From contig JBOZIK010000001.1 in the NCBI GenBank assembly GCA_051453625.1, positions 297,470,709-297,534,708 of the forward strand: a DNA stretch of 64,000 nt, in the 5' to 3' direction. This stretch comes from Welwitschia mirabilis (lineage: Eukaryota > Gnetophyta > Gnetopsida > Welwitschiales). Under the pieces are notes generated by a model. It saw only the letters and a program-made list of their open reading frames with translations, made no database searches and was not told the DNA's origin. This document shows, one piece after another, positions 1-12,273 of this stretch. The position numbers and the translations under genes are program-made. Positions within the stretch are counted from its first letter, which is position 1. Every line of letters starts with the position of its first letter.

Positions 1-1121
1 AATTATAGATGAAAAATAAGTTAAACTAAGAGGGAGAAGCATCTAATTTTATAAATTGTAATGGTTAACCAAAAAAGAGATAGAAGCTACTTGGGAGAGT
101 AGAATAGATGTTTTGTAGGGGAGACCTAAACTACTTATAATTTTTTAGGAGGAATCTTGTTTATAGAAAAAGAATTATCATGGATAAGTTCTCCTAAGAC
201 CTAGCACTAAGCACATAATGTTCTAATAAGAAAATTTATTAATAAAAATATATATCTTTATAAGGGTTAATTTGTTATGTTAATAGCTAATTTATTATAT
301 TTTAATCACTAGATGTTTGAGCTACAATGTTTATCTTAATGGCTAATCCTTTATTTTGTTTACTTAAATATTTTAGTTGTAAATTGTTAGTTCACGTGTG
401 AAATATCTTGAAACTACTATAGTAGCATTTAATTGTACCTTTTTGACTAATGAAAAATTAAATTTCATGTACTTTCATTTGTAAAAGTATTTAGTTTTCA
501 TAGATTTATCTAGTAGGGAAGAACAAAATGGGAACACGATAATGGATTTAAGCCATTTTAATAATCAAATAGGATCCATTTAATTAATTCGTTTTTAAAT
601 TCTATTTAGTATATTTAAGTTTCTTCTACTAATATAAAAAATTTTCATTTACTTAGATTTCTTATTATTAGAGTTTTTACTAGTTGGTTTTTAGATTGGA
701 AGTTATAAGTTTGAAGTTTAGATATAGTTTTATCTTATTTTTAATCTTCTAGGATCCACTCTATGTTTTTATATCTTGTACAATTTTATTATAAACTTGC
801 AATATTGTATGGTTTTGTGTTTTTCTTGCTTCTTATTTGCTTTAAACTATCTACTTATAACTTTCTTGAGTACATCCTTTTGTATTTTTGAGCTCTCTAT
901 TATCCTCTTAGTTGTCTCTTTTCACATTTGATTTAGAGTATCTAGTATAAACTTGTATTGCTATAGTTCAATAGATATTCTATAATTTATGAGACTTCTT
1001 CACGAGTTGGGTCTTATAAAATCTGACTGAAAGAATTATTGTGAAAACTTTAGAGCATAAAACCTCTATTAGCCTTTCATTGGCCATATAAGTGGGCATA
1101 AAATTAAGGGTGATGATGTTG

Positions 1122-1122
<1 letters not shown>
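1..1122. other. AT-rich DNA, nothing recognised
   Basis: No reading frame, LTR end, terminal inverted repeat or RNA gene could be recognised on either strand. Base composition is strongly AT and CG dinucleotides are rare, as in the other decayed parts of the window. Confidence 0.6.
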
Positions 1123-1173
<51 letters not shown>

Positions 1174-1265
1174 ACACACACACACACACACCCACACACN
1201 NNNNNNNNNNNNNNNNNNNNNNNNNNNNNNNNNNNNNNNNNNNNNNACACACACACACAAACACA
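1123..1265. repeat. (CA)n microsatellite with internal gap
   Basis: An almost pure CA dinucleotide run with two C interruptions is broken by 47 N at 1200-1246 and resumes to about 1259. Apparent histidine/threonine and cysteine/valine reading frames across it are products of the dinucleotide repeat, not genes. The gap probably reflects failure to assemble through the repeat, so its true length is unknown. Confidence 0.95.
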
Positions 1266-2430
1266 TATAAAATTCCTTTTGTTTATAGAATGTGGGATTA
1301 CTCTATGAACCACATGAACAAACCCATTAAGATGGCTTCTACTAGTTATGGAACATTTTTATAGAGCTAAATTTGAATAAGAATTTCTCATCCTTCTAGT
1401 TAGAAAACCTTTAATTATTGGAAAGAAGTTTAGTGCCAAGTGTATCTTACTATGTTTTTGAATAATGAAATATTTCTTGGTGTAGTCTATTATGTGGAAT
1501 TGAATTCATTCTTATGTTTATCTACTACTTTAGCCATACTAGGAACTATAGTAATTAGAGTTCTAATTATATACTCTCTTTTATATATAATCTAGATTAT
1601 TGCAGACCCTGTTTTGGGTGTAGAGTAATATCTATAATTCTTTCTACCTTTTGTTCAAAGACATTTATTTTGATTTATATCTAATATTGAAACTCTTATA
1701 CCTTAGCTTTATTTAAGCTAAGTAATCCTAAAATTACATCTGACTTAGAGCCTTACTTTTATTATAAAATTTTAATGGCTATATATATATATATATAAAG
1801 CTTAGCTATGATTATTTACTACTATTTATTTATTGAAATAAAATGTTCATTGTTGTTCATTAAGTTATTGTAATTTATGTTATCACTTGATTCTTGTTGC
1901 TATTAAAACTTTAATATATATATGTTAGACTATTAGTTTATTTTAAATTAAATTAGCATATCATTATAGCAAAATTTATTACATCAACATATTTCTAACT
2001 ACTTTTTCTCTAATTAAGGGACATATGAATCAATTCCTTGGTAGCTATTTTATATTTTTATTTTAAAGATAAGCTTATTTGTAGTTTTATTTTGGTTTCC
2101 TTGGTGATTTATTTCTAGTCATTACTTGAAAGTATGATTTACTTTTTTTTTTTATCAATTAAGCATTGTGCTGTACTTTATTATATCATTCACTTGATAT
2201 CCATGAGGTTCCAAGTTTGAGTTCTTGCTAGGCCTATTATTTATAATTAGTTGTTTATATAATTTTAAGAATTATTTATTATGATTTAAATAATTATTAC
2301 CATAAGGATTTTATAGCATACTTAATTATCAAGTTGGTTTATTATGTCATTGATCTTAAGTTCAAGTCTTTGTAGTATCTATTATCTGTATATATTAGAT
2401 CATAAGTTTAAGTGGTGGTCCATGGCTCTT
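1266..2430. other. AT-rich DNA with short (TA)n tract, no gene seen
   Basis: No gene or transposon domain recognised. A short (TA)n tract lies at 1780-1797. Confidence 0.55.
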
Positions 2431-2760
2431 CTATTTTATGGCATCTTGTGTGCATAATTCCTAATGTGGAAGATTATAGCTTATGGATTTTCTATTTTTT
2501 GACATTCCACATGCATGATTCCTAAGATGGTAGCTCATAGCTTATGAATTTTCTATTTTATGATATTCTATGTGCACAATTCCCATGTTGGAGGCCTGCA
2601 AATTTTCTATTTATGGCATCTTGCATGCATGATTCCAAGATTAATGACTTATAGCTTGCAAAAATTCATTTTTTTTGTTTTATTCCTAAATTCAATGTGA
2701 ATCATAGCCTACAACATGATTCCAAGGTAGTAGGTAGTGGCTTGTAGAATTGCATGCTTT
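2431..2760. repeat. Degenerate ~61-bp tandem repeat, about five units
   Basis: Units begin near 2431, 2492, 2553, 2607 and 2667, each with a CTATTT or CATTTT start. Successive spacings are 61, 61, 54 and 60 bp. Each unit carries versions of GCATCTTGTGTGCATAATTC and ATAGCTTATGG. The last unit is the most diverged. The repeat has no evident coding potential. It may be a subterminal or LTR-internal repeat of an unrecognised element. Confidence 0.75.
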
Positions 2761-5429
2761 TTTAAATTTTAATGCATTTTTAAATTCTAAAGTGGTCGTG
2801 GCCTACATCTACTCTATTTTGTCAATTTAATGTTTTACCTCTCTAAGATTTATAGGCTCCTAAGTAGATTTTATTTAGTTTTTACTAATCATTTTTAATT
2901 AATATTATTAATTAAATTTTTGAACTACAAGCATGGCAGTCGAGATTCTTATTTATAATTAATTATTACCTATGTGTTTATACATGTGAAACTAATTATC
3001 TAATCTTAGTTTAATCTATTCCACTAATCCATTAGTGTTAACTAATTTATCTATCTTTTTATCTTTTTCCATAGCCTATGTGGAATTATTCATAGTGCAG
3101 TTATATAATTATCAATATATAAGATTATGTATTTATCATTATGCATTAGAATCATAGTTAAGTCAATATCTTATTAAATTGAAGGTGTTGAGATCAAATC
3201 ATATTAGTAACATTAAAAGATTTTTTTTTAAAAATCAAAATTTATAAAAGTTAGAGGACAATTTTTAAACATGTCATCTTTTTAAAGTATAAGTTAGTTC
3301 TAACATCTATTTTTTTTGTATCCTTAGTGGTTAATTGTGGTTTTTATGGATTTTGTATTTTTTGTCTTATAATAATATACTTTACCATGTTATAAGGTGG
3401 ATAATGATATAACCTAACAAATTAGAAATTACATTTAAAGGTATCCCTAAAATGCTCAAATACCTCATTAATAGTAATAAATATAACTTATGAAGGAGCC
3501 AAAAATTAGTTCATGAGACAATAACTAAAAACTATAAACAAAGCAAGGTAAAGATTAGGAAAAGGACAAAAATAACTAAGAATGCATATAAGGTAAATAA
3601 TACAAGGTGAGTAGTTATTAAAGCTATATGCTTAAGAAAACTAGCCAAGTATGTAAGGTATGAAGGAAACATTGTATGGGAGCATTTATCATGGTGTGAG
3701 TTATAGAAATGTAAAGTGAATTAGTAAGGGAGGAAAAAAGTAATATCATGATCTAACACAAGTCAATAGGTAAATAATACAACTGCTAAAAGATGATCAA
3801 AAAAATAAGAAATAGTGGCAATCCTATGAAAGATAAGAGTAAATGAGGAAATGGCTTTAAGATTAATAAAATAAAACACTATGAAAATGATAAAATGAAG
3901 AATGAACATGAAGGAACATGAATAATATTAACTACTTTGTCCTACATGCTAACCTAACAAGATCCATTATTAAACATCACAAAATTATTTGATATTAAAG
4001 ATGCATGATTTAATATTAACAACATGCATTATCATGTGATAAGTGTAATGACTACAACACCATTTAATATTTTTGTTTTTGCAAAGTATTAACATAATGT
4101 TAGAACTACAATCAATTCAATCATTAGCTATAATAGCATTATAACTTTGCTAACACATCATTCAATTATCAATATGTTTTAATATTCTCATAAAGTCATG
4201 GCTTCAAAGCTAGGAAAATCAGGTTAATAAGGTATTAAATAAAATCGTTCATCATAATGAGAGGAGTGAAACCACTACTAAAAGAGTAAGGAATTATAAG
4301 TAAAAGCTAAATCATGATCAATAACTCTTTGATGTAGTTTCCATAGCTACCATATCTTACTACTAAAGGCACCTCTTAGAAAAATTTATCCTAATCTAGT
4401 TATAATAAAAATTAATTAAACTTATAAAGGTTATGTTAACACATAAATTTTTTTCCCCTTAATTTTGATATCTTACTTTATCTATTTACATAGATTTTCT
4501 TTTTCAAACATTAATTAATCATTGGAAAAATAACTAACAAAATACAAAGCTAAAAATAAGCATAAAATTTGATGTAAGAAATACTTAAATAAAATTAACA
4601 TAAACATTGAAGTTCATACATATGAGAATGTATTAGATTAGTTAAAATCCAATATTTTTCATTCCAAATACCCAAAGTAAAGAATTAATTTAATGAAAAC
4701 TCATGTTAAGTTCATTATAAAATCAAGTAAATAGATGATTAATAAGTAAGATGACTTAGTCAAGGATTTATAATTAATAAATAATTTAGATAATGGTAAG
4801 GAAAATGTTATTCTCTTGAGTAAGAGGATCATCTAATTTAATTATTTTAATAATAGTCATGATACAATGTTAATAATTAGGTGTTTGATATAGCTTCAAC
4901 CATTATCCATTTACTTTTAACTTTTTATAAGAGTGTAAGTTGGAAATCCCAATAGAGCTACTAAAATGAACTTTATATATAAGATATGAATCTAGCCATT
5001 TAGAAGTCAATTGTTATAAAATATATTCACTCAAATATTAAATAAAAGAACTAACTAACCAATTTTAAATGATTTTGGTATAAGCTTTTTATCATGATGA
5101 AATTTAACTTGGGATTTTTGGATGGCTTACCTATGGATAGAATGGTTTTTTTTTCATCAGGTGTTTTAGTTAAGTTAATCTATATTAAATATTTTCATCT
5201 AAATTAAGGATATTAAGTTGATGAGTATTCTAATAAGAATTGAAGCACATATTAATACGAATAATACAATTCTTAATGTACATAAGTTCATAAGAGAAAA
5301 AAGAAAAATAAATTACATTAAGTAGTATAAGAAGTCCAAAGAATGTTATAATGTTTTAAAGACCATGATTTAATATTCTTTGATATAGGATATTGGAGTA
5401 TTTTATTGTTATTAGCTATTTTGTATTTT
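2761..5429. other. AT-rich DNA, nothing recognised
   Basis: No domain, LTR terminus or RNA gene could be supported. Position suggests that its right part may be the 3' end (post-integrase region or 3' LTR) of the minus-strand Gypsy-1 relic, but I could not match it to an LTR copy elsewhere in the window. Confidence 0.45.
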
Positions 5430-5454
5430 CCCCTTAAAAAAGGATATGTTTATT

Positions 5455-5720
5455 AAGAACCTTCTTGATGAAATGATTATCTTAGTACTAACCAAGATTT
5501 AAGAAAAGCCAATCTTATGGAAAATGTTAGATATAAGAAAAACTCATAATTATTGGCATAATATATGGTAATAGAAATGGCTTCAACCCATTTTATTACA
5601 TAATCTACAACCATCAACATATATATATATATATATATATATATTACAAAAGATAGTTTAGAGGGCCTATGAGGTTTATACCCTAATAATTAAAAGATTC
5701 ATACTTTAAGATGAATTTAA
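5455..5720 (-). pseudogene. Gypsy-1 integrase core fragment
   Basis: Minus-strand translation shows INLIGPL, then after a short gap MLMVVDYVIKWVEA. This matches the Athila-type integrase core, where a DFxGPF motif is followed by YILVAVDYVSKWVEA. The first catalytic aspartate reads as asparagine. A (TA)n tract at 5618-5645 sits between the two motifs and introduces a stop and a YIYIYI run. Downstream of VEA the frame decays and no second catalytic aspartate can be placed. The fragment cannot encode an active integrase. Confidence 0.75.
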
Positions 5721-6720
5721 TGTACGATGATTTTGAAAGGATATCTAAACATTAACAAGCATAACATATTTTAGCAAAGTAAAATTAATATTTAAAATGA
5801 TAGGCTAATAGAATCTGATACATAAGATTTTTATAGTAGTATTTCATACATTAAAATAACCTCTACATAAATTATCATAACAAAGGCTAAGGATATTACA
5901 TTCTTCCCATTCTAGTACATACTAATGCATGATTTGATCTTTATATCTATGGTAAAGGTATGGTTCATTCCATTCGTAATACCCTATTCTATGTGAAAAA
6001 GATTTTATTTTATTTTTATTCCAATGTTGGAGAGTTTTCATGATGATAAGATAATTTACAATATCAACATACATAGAAAATATTTTAAGAAGAGATAAGA
6101 TAAATATGTTTAACTAAAGATAATTTCTCATCTAGAAAGGTGACTTATATTAGAAGATCAAAAAAAGAAAAAAAAATGTAGAGGGTTTTGTTCATAAGGG
6201 ATTCTAGATAGATGATTAGTGACATTATTTTGCTTTCCTTCTTTATGTGTAATGCATTTCTTCTTTATGTATAATAGTTAAGTTAAATTCTTTTATTATA
6301 AGCACCCATTTAATAAGTCTTATATTATAATTTTTCTTAATCATAACATATTTAATGATGGATTGATATAAACATTTTTATAAAATTCAAAATAATAGAG
6401 TATAATTTTATTAAGGCAAAATATTAATGCAAGCATTTTTTTAATGGTAGAATAATTAATTTGAACTTAAGAAATTATTTTTTTAATATAATGGATAAGT
6501 TTATGTCTATTATTATGTTTTCATCATAATACTCTACCTATAGCTATATTATTAGCATTACTTAGTGTTGAAAGTTTGTTTTCTAATTGGGACCTCTTAC
6601 TAAAGGGTTATAAGTTATTATATATTTAAGTTTTTCAAAGGCAAGTTTACACTTTTTATTACAATGAAACTTAACATTATTTTATAACAAAAAGTGGAAG
6701 GATTTACATATCTTAGTATA

Positions 6721-7345
6721 GTCCTTTAATGAGTCTTATATTATAACTGATATAACCAAGGAAATATCTAACTTTTTTAGCATTAGTTAAAAGAGGACAA
6801 TTTATAATAATATCTATTTTGGTTGGATCCATTCTAAGTGCTTTACTAGAAATATAATGTTATAGTACTATTGTATGTCTCATAAGGAATTAAATCATAT
6901 CTCAAAATGAAGAACACTTGCTATGCAATAATCAATAAATTTCTCTAGTATTTCCAAGGTTTTTCTAAGGAATTACCAAAGTATAAAATTCATCCATAAT
7001 AATTTTTATATATTCCTAAGTCATATCAAAAAGGATACACATCATAGCTCTCTAAATGGTTCTAGGTGAATTACATAAACCAAAGGAAATTTGTCTAAAA
7101 GTCAGTGTGCCAAAGGTAAGGTAAAGGTAGTTTTACATTGATTTTCATTGGTAATGCATACTTGGTTGAACTAATAATAGCCATTATAGAAATAATACTA
7201 AGGATATATTTGGAATCTATCAAGTACTTATTCTAGAAAGGGCAATAAATGATGATCATTTTTTTGACATCATTAATTTTTTGATATGAATATGAACTCA
7301 TCAATGTCCATCCTTTTTTGGCACTATAGCTAAGGGTCTAGTCCA
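6721..7345 (-). pseudogene. Gypsy-1 reverse transcriptase fragment
   Basis: Minus-strand frames, with shifts and stops, give in order: WTRPLAIVPKKDG (about 7345-7300), the core motif FGTLTFRQISFGLCNSP (about 7120-7067), IMDEFYTL where the family has YMDDF (about 7003-6981, second catalytic aspartate changed to glutamate), and VRYFLGYISYNIRLIKG (about 6775-6721), the end of the RT domain leading to RNase H. The order and spacing fit a Ty3/gypsy RT of Athila/Tat type. Several stops lie inside, so it is inactive. Confidence 0.8.
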
Positions 7346-8639
7346 TTCCCTACTAGAAATGGCATATAGGATTTTATTATCCATAATTTAATGATTTTCT
7401 CTTTCACTACCTATCTAAGGAATGTTTTAAATCTTATTTGTAGTTTTCTAATGTGTTTAACATTATTTTCCAAGTGTATTTTATGTTAAACTATGGAATA
7501 AGAAATGGATGAAATATTTTTATGAGTTCAAGAAAAAACATGGCTTTTAGAGGTAAGAAGTTTAATTACTTCTTTTTATTAGAAAATATAGAGATAAGCA
7601 TTAATAATTAAAGTTTTTTTAAGGTATTCATGTAAAAAGATGTAATTTCAAAGCATTTGGTAATAATTTAATATGCAAATAATGCTCATATAGCATTGAT
7701 GTAGGACATCCATCTTAATGAAGTAAATTTTCTAAGAATATTACATGTTGGAATTCATGATTAAGGAGGGTTTAAAAGTTCTCATTCACTTCTTCATGCA
7801 AATTCTTTAATAGAATATCATCATTAAGGTTATAAGGGTTTGATGAGTTTAAGCTTTTTATGACTTCACTACATTCTCCATGATCATCAAATAAGCTTTC
7901 ATGTTAAAAGAGCATGATTGATTTACTTTATTCATCTAAATTTAAATAATATCCTATGTGTTTTTCAATTGCATCAAATACTTTAATAATGAATTTTTTG
8001 TTTACTAAATAACATTCTATCATTCTTGTGTATGTATCAATAATATAATGAGCTATTGCATGAAAGGCTTTTTCTAAGAGAAAAGATATCATTCATGGTG
8101 TTTTACCTCAATGATAACTACATCTATAAGGTAAAAGACATTTCTATTTGGATTACCAAGGCCTTAATGGTTCTAACTAGTCTTTTGATTATTGTATTAG
8201 CTAGTTCCAAAACAATATTTATTGGATGAATTCTACCTTTCAATATGAAGAAGAATTTTATTGATACCATTCACTATGTCAATTACGACTTTCTTTATTT
8301 GTTTTTCTTCGAAAATAACATTAACTAGGATATTTAAATTTAGGATTTTTATTTTTTGTATTACCAAGTTAAAAAGAAATTGTGCTACCACTAATTTAAA
8401 GAGAAACTATACTATAAAAATCTAGTTGATATGGTTCTTTCATCTTTTATTTTGTCTATGTCCTTCCATACTTTGTCGTCCTTAGGATTATCTTACAAGA
8501 TTTTATAAAATTATAGGTTAATACTTACATCTTGTATAGTTGCTTTAGGATGTCCTAGGTAGAATTAGTCTTTAATCTTTTTAATTATGGGGTTATAGGC
8601 TTTTTTTCTTTATTTTAAATTTTGAAGGAGGGCTTCGTT

Positions 8640-8806
8640 TATTAATGATTTCTACATCATAGTATTGTATTGCATTCTTTTCTTTATTGTAGGAAATTAA
8701 GGCTTACTCATTTGGAGTTGTATTATGTGCAATTCTAGTTATTACCTTTTAATCTTTCTTCATGTCATTAGGATTAGATATTGTTTGAGTTGTAAGAGAC
8801 CCTTGC
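8640..8806 (-). pseudogene. Gypsy-1 gag C-terminal part, cut by Gypsy-2
   Basis: A minus-strand frame reads SLTTQTISNPNDMKKD, a stop, then KVIT. This resembles the GxLPSxTxxNPK...KAIT stretch at the end of Athila-type gag. The similarity begins right at the CTTGC target duplication (8802-8806). The upstream half of the same gag lies on the minus strand just beyond the other end of Gypsy-2 (27002 onward). With one target-site copy counted, the two halves are neighbours in gag order, although the frame differs by an indel. Confidence 0.65.
8802..8806. repeat. Gypsy-2 target site duplication, left copy (CTTGC)
   Basis: CTTGC directly precedes the left LTR and recurs directly after the right LTR at 26922-26926. 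A perfect 5-bp duplication is the normal product of Ty3/gypsy integration. It shows that the two LTRs 17 kb apart are the ends of one element. Confidence 0.9.
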
Positions 8807-9219
8807 CATAATGTTCCAAATTTACTATTTGTAAACTAAGTGTGTTAAAGAACTAAATAAGAATAATTAAGAAAGATATAAATGGATGTGATCCAAAAAT
8901 GTAAAGATGTATTCTTTCATTATGCTATTTAAGCCTATGGCATTGGGTCAGGATAGATAACTAGGTGGATGTAACTGAAAACAACCTTGGATGATCCCCA
9001 ATGGTCCTAAGAGAGGAACTCAGGTTATAGTCCATATATTTACCTTTGACCACTAGTCCAATGTTGTTGGCTAATGATAGAAAATGTAATCCACTACTTC
9101 AAATAATAAAGTCTACCTTTTTTTAAAGTTATTTCTTATTATTCTTATTAATCTTGTTATATTGCTTTATATATTTTTTTAATGCAAAGTAATCCAAAAT
9201 AGTAAAATGGGATATTACA
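8807..9219 (+). repeat. Gypsy-2 5' LTR
   Basis: About 413 bp, alignable end to end with the 415-bp right LTR: shared blocks include AAGTGTGTTAA, TCTTTCATTATGCTA, GCCTATGGCAT, GTAATCCACT and GTAATCCAAAATAGTAAAAT. The right end reads GATATTACA. The left end has decayed (CATAATGTTC, where the partner has TGCAATGTTC). The intact ends would be inverted repeats of the type TGTAATGTCC/GGGACATTACA. Divergence between the two LTRs is substantial, so the insertion is old. Confidence 0.88.
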
Positions 9220-9234
9220 TTTGATATTAGAGTT
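9220..9234 (+). promoter_or_regulatory. Gypsy-2 primer binding site
   Basis: TTTGATATTAGAGTT follows the LTR end directly and resembles TGGTATCAGAGC, the plant initiator tRNA-Met primer site, with a few changes mostly of the G-to-A or C-to-T type. Its position confirms that 8807-9219 is the 5' LTR. Confidence 0.75.
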
Positions 9235-9432
9235 AAAAATAAAGTAATAAACTATTATTCTAAGGAAAAGCAAGAAAAGAACTCAGTTTTATAAATAAGA
9301 AAAGATTTACATTAAGAAAACAAAGCCTAATGGCAAGAAGTACATAAATAAAAGATGTTATATATGAAGGAAACAAGGTGTTAGTGAAAATAATGATTGA
9401 TAATGCCTTGAGAAGTGAATTAAAGATCACTA

Positions 9433-11864
9433 CTAAGGAGGAAAGAGATCTTTCATAGGAAAAAAAGCTAGTTTGTGATTCTTTATTCCTAAGATAGAAG
9501 GATTTATGCCACTTGGAATGACTTCCATTCTAATAGATTGATTAGGAATGACCATAGTACTAATTTCAACTAAAGAAGAACCTACTATAGAATCTACCCT
9601 AGTAATGGGATATGGCCTCTTATAGAGATTTGTGTAAATATTATTATAAGAAACTAGTATCCCCAATAGATGCTTCTTTGAAAGCTTTCCACCATGGTAC
9701 AATACATTAATGTCATTAATAGTAATCGTTAAATAGTCCACACAGGCCTGAATCATCCTCTCTCTTTTGGCTAGCTAAATAGAGAAGGCAGCTTGACTAT
9801 CTTCTAATGTAGTAATACAAGAAGCATCTGACCATAATGTCTTCTCTAACAAGTGCATATCCTCCACTTAATTCTTAAGCATCTGAAGTGAATTACTCAT
9901 AGATTCTCACTCCTCCATGTCATGTTAATCCTTGCAATAAAAAGATTCTATCATATCAACTAAGCTATAGAAGTCTCGAAGGGGGGTGAGCCATTTACAT
10001 TATAGAGAACAATAAGAAGTAAAGTGAGTAAAATGACTGTGCTTGAAGTTCCATGGAAACTTTACTGCCTTAAAGTGATAATGGGTGTAGACATTATTCA
10101 AGTGAGATGAATGAGTAACCTACATATGCAAGAGGTTGAAGAAGGATTGGTATTTTTCCAACTAATCCATCAGCTCCTTATCTTTAGAATATAGGTTTTT
10201 TACCACCATCACAAGCTAATTTGTATAGTAAGACACTTGACCCAGCTCATGAAAAATGGATTATAACGCTATAAATGGATGATGAAGAGACTCTAAAAAA
10301 ATATGAGTAATAGGTAGAATTTAACCTAAAGGTTGAAAGTAGGATGTTGAGTGGGATATATCCACTTAATCCATTAAAGAATAAAAGTCATTAAGGACCT
10401 CCTCCCATTAAGAATTAGAAGGAAATGAAAAATCCATAAAGAGGCTAGTGAAAGTATAGAAGAAAAGGATTCACTTACTGTTATATAATATTTCTTTAGC
10501 TTCTAGAGGAAGAGCTTATTTAAAGACCATGGGGTAAAATCCAGATCATTCTTAACTAAGGTCTCTAAGGATGAAACTTAAAACAATTAAAAAGAAAAAA
10601 AGAGAAAGATACGAAAGTAAGTTAATACCTCATGGGGCTAGTGTCACCAAGCAAAGCTAAGGGGTACCTCCTCTTCCTTAGTTTCCTTAGGCATTAGATG
10701 GTTAATTAGAGCCTTATCACATTTTTGGTAGGAAGAGTCATGGAATCCCAATGCCTTAATCATCTACAAAATAATAATAAATAGAAATAGATTCATTAGA
10801 AATACACTTATTGTCCAAAAATCTACAACAAAGGACCATACCTTAAACTAAATAGAAAAAGTACCCTAAAATGTTTCTCTATGATCATAATCCCTGAAAT
10901 CTTCATCCTCCATAGACAAATAAGAATGAGAATAGAGCAGGGATCAAGTATGAATTTCATGATGGAATAAAATAAAATAGATATCTACATCATAGACCTA
11001 GAAGAGTCTAATCTACTCAAACTTGTAGAAGAGAAATACAAACCTAATAGGATGTGTATACAAAAATATTTTTCCTTATTACCATTCTGTATCAAGTGAG
11101 TTAACTGAGAAAGACTTTAATAAACACATAATAGAAATGCAATTCAACCAAATCCCAGTAACTAAATATGATAATAAGAAAATTATCTAAGTTTGAATTT
11201 CACCCATCCCATTATGAAGGAAGGCCCTACAAGCTACAAAGTACGGGATGGTAAAATTACTAGTGGAAACCCCATGGTAATAAGTCTTCATCTCTGGTAC
11301 ACACACTAAATCATCTAATCGATTAGCCATGAAGTAATAGAAATCCTCATTAGAATGAGAGACATCGAGAGGAATACCATCACCTTAGATTATTTCAAAA
11401 ACTAGCTTAATGATTTTTTAAAAAACTCGGATTGGATCATGATGAGGATGGGGTAATGGTAGGTGTATGAGGATTGAAAGAGAAATACAGACAAGCAAGG
11501 ATGAAAAGGAAGTGAAATGATGAAGAAAAAAATAAGGAAAGCCACATAGGTCCAAAAGATTGGATGAGAAGACCCATGAAAACTGCTACTTCATCATCCA
11601 TTATTGGATTTTTAGTTTAGCAAACCTGACATTCATACAATTTCAAGAAATGATAGGACAAGGTCTCTAGCTCACAAATTTATTGGGAAGGTATCTAAAA
11701 AACTTTATTAGAAAGGTATGCCACTACAAATGTTAGGGAAGAATAATATAGGTGTCACATGAAATAATAAGAGAAGACAAATGAAAAGGAAAGCTATTAG
11801 ATTAATTGTAAATCATAAGAAAAATAAGGTAAAAATGACGAATTCATGGAGTATTTATAGTAGT
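9433..11864 (-). pseudogene. Unidentified minus-strand coding relic with TATA-like start
   Basis: I do not recognise this unit. Coding-like minus-strand segments, broken by stops, run from about 11400 down to 9433. They include a 107-codon open stretch (9756-9433) and a segment near 11330-11190 containing MANRLDDLVCVPEM and TSNFTIPYFVACRAFLHNG. A TATAAATA-like sequence at about 11855-11865 on the same strand lies upstream and could be a former promoter. The block sits between the Gypsy-2 primer site and the CACTA element and runs opposite to Gypsy-2. It could be another inserted element or a captured host gene. Confidence 0.35.
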
Positions 11865-11898
11865 GGACCTAGAGTTAAGTAAACCATAAGAGTAAAAT

Positions 11899-11921
11899 TA
11901 ACTACAGTTAACAAACCCATA
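11899..11921. repeat. Left part of a palindrome split by the CACTA element
   Basis: ATTAACTACAGTTAACAAAC here, together with TAGTTAACTATAATTAA right after the CACTA element (19726-19742), forms one arm. The reverse complement of 19745-19786 (TTAATTATAGTT ... AACTGTAGTTAGA) forms the other. The arms are imperfect, about 40 bp, with a short ATCAGG spacer. The original sequence was therefore a small foldback into which the CACTA element inserted. Confidence 0.6.
11919..11921. repeat. CACTA target site duplication, left copy (ATA)
   Basis: ATA here and ATA at 19725-19727 flank the CACTA termini. A 3-bp duplication is the rule for CACTA (En/Spm) elements. Three bases alone are weak evidence, but both copies sit exactly at the termini. 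Confidence 0.65.
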
Positions 11922-11935
11922 CTCTATAAGAAACA

Positions 11936-12120
11936 TAGGCTTTTAAGTAGTTTATTTAAATAAACACCTTATAGGGCTTTTTAAGGCATTCATCTTAATA
12001 AATGCCTTGAATAAAAAAAATAATATTTTTAAGGCACTTTTTAAAATAAAAACCTTAAAAAACCTTATCAAAAAAATGTCAAAAAAATGTTGAGCTTTTA
12101 AGACATTTAATGGAATAAAC
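11936..12120. repeat. CACTA left subterminal repeats
   Basis: Repeated AAGGCATT, AAGGCACTTTTTAAAATAAA and AATGCCTTGA motifs on both strands directly inside the left terminus. In CACTA elements such repeats are the binding sites of the accessory transposase protein. The same motifs occur in mirror orientation inside the right terminus. Confidence 0.75.
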
Positions 12121-12273
12121 ACAATAGCTAGAAAAGTTGTGCATCCTTATAAAAAATAAAATGATCAAAATGCACACTTTTTGTAAAAATGTACAGTGTA
12201 AGCTTTGTGCTTCAAGAATCAGCCCTCCATGTTTTGATTTTATGCATCAGGAATCAACCATCAAAGTTATTCT

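Larger units (their letters stand above)
5430..8806 (-). mobile_element. Gypsy-1 relic, pol part (Ty3/gypsy, Athila/Tat-like)
   Basis: Minus-strand relic of a Ty3/gypsy retrotransposon. Read on the minus strand, the order is the end of gag (about 8806-8640), a degenerate stretch, reverse transcriptase (7345-6721) and integrase (about 5720-5455), which is the gypsy order. The FGLCN motif and the DYVxKWVEA integrase motif are those of the Athila/Tat (non-chromovirus) branch. Stops and frameshifts are frequent. The rest of gag lies at 27002-27960, because Gypsy-2 inserted into this element at 8802-8806. LTRs were not found. The left boundary is approximate. Confidence 0.75.

Noticed and set aside
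980-1364. Several open frames over the CA repeat
   Set aside because: They consist of alternating residues from the dinucleotide repeat and N.
2150-2400. Possible SINE or tRNA-like promoter boxes (GGTTCCAAGTTTGAG, GTTCAAGTC)
   Set aside because: Box B resemblance is loose, no box A at proper spacing, no tail and no target duplication.
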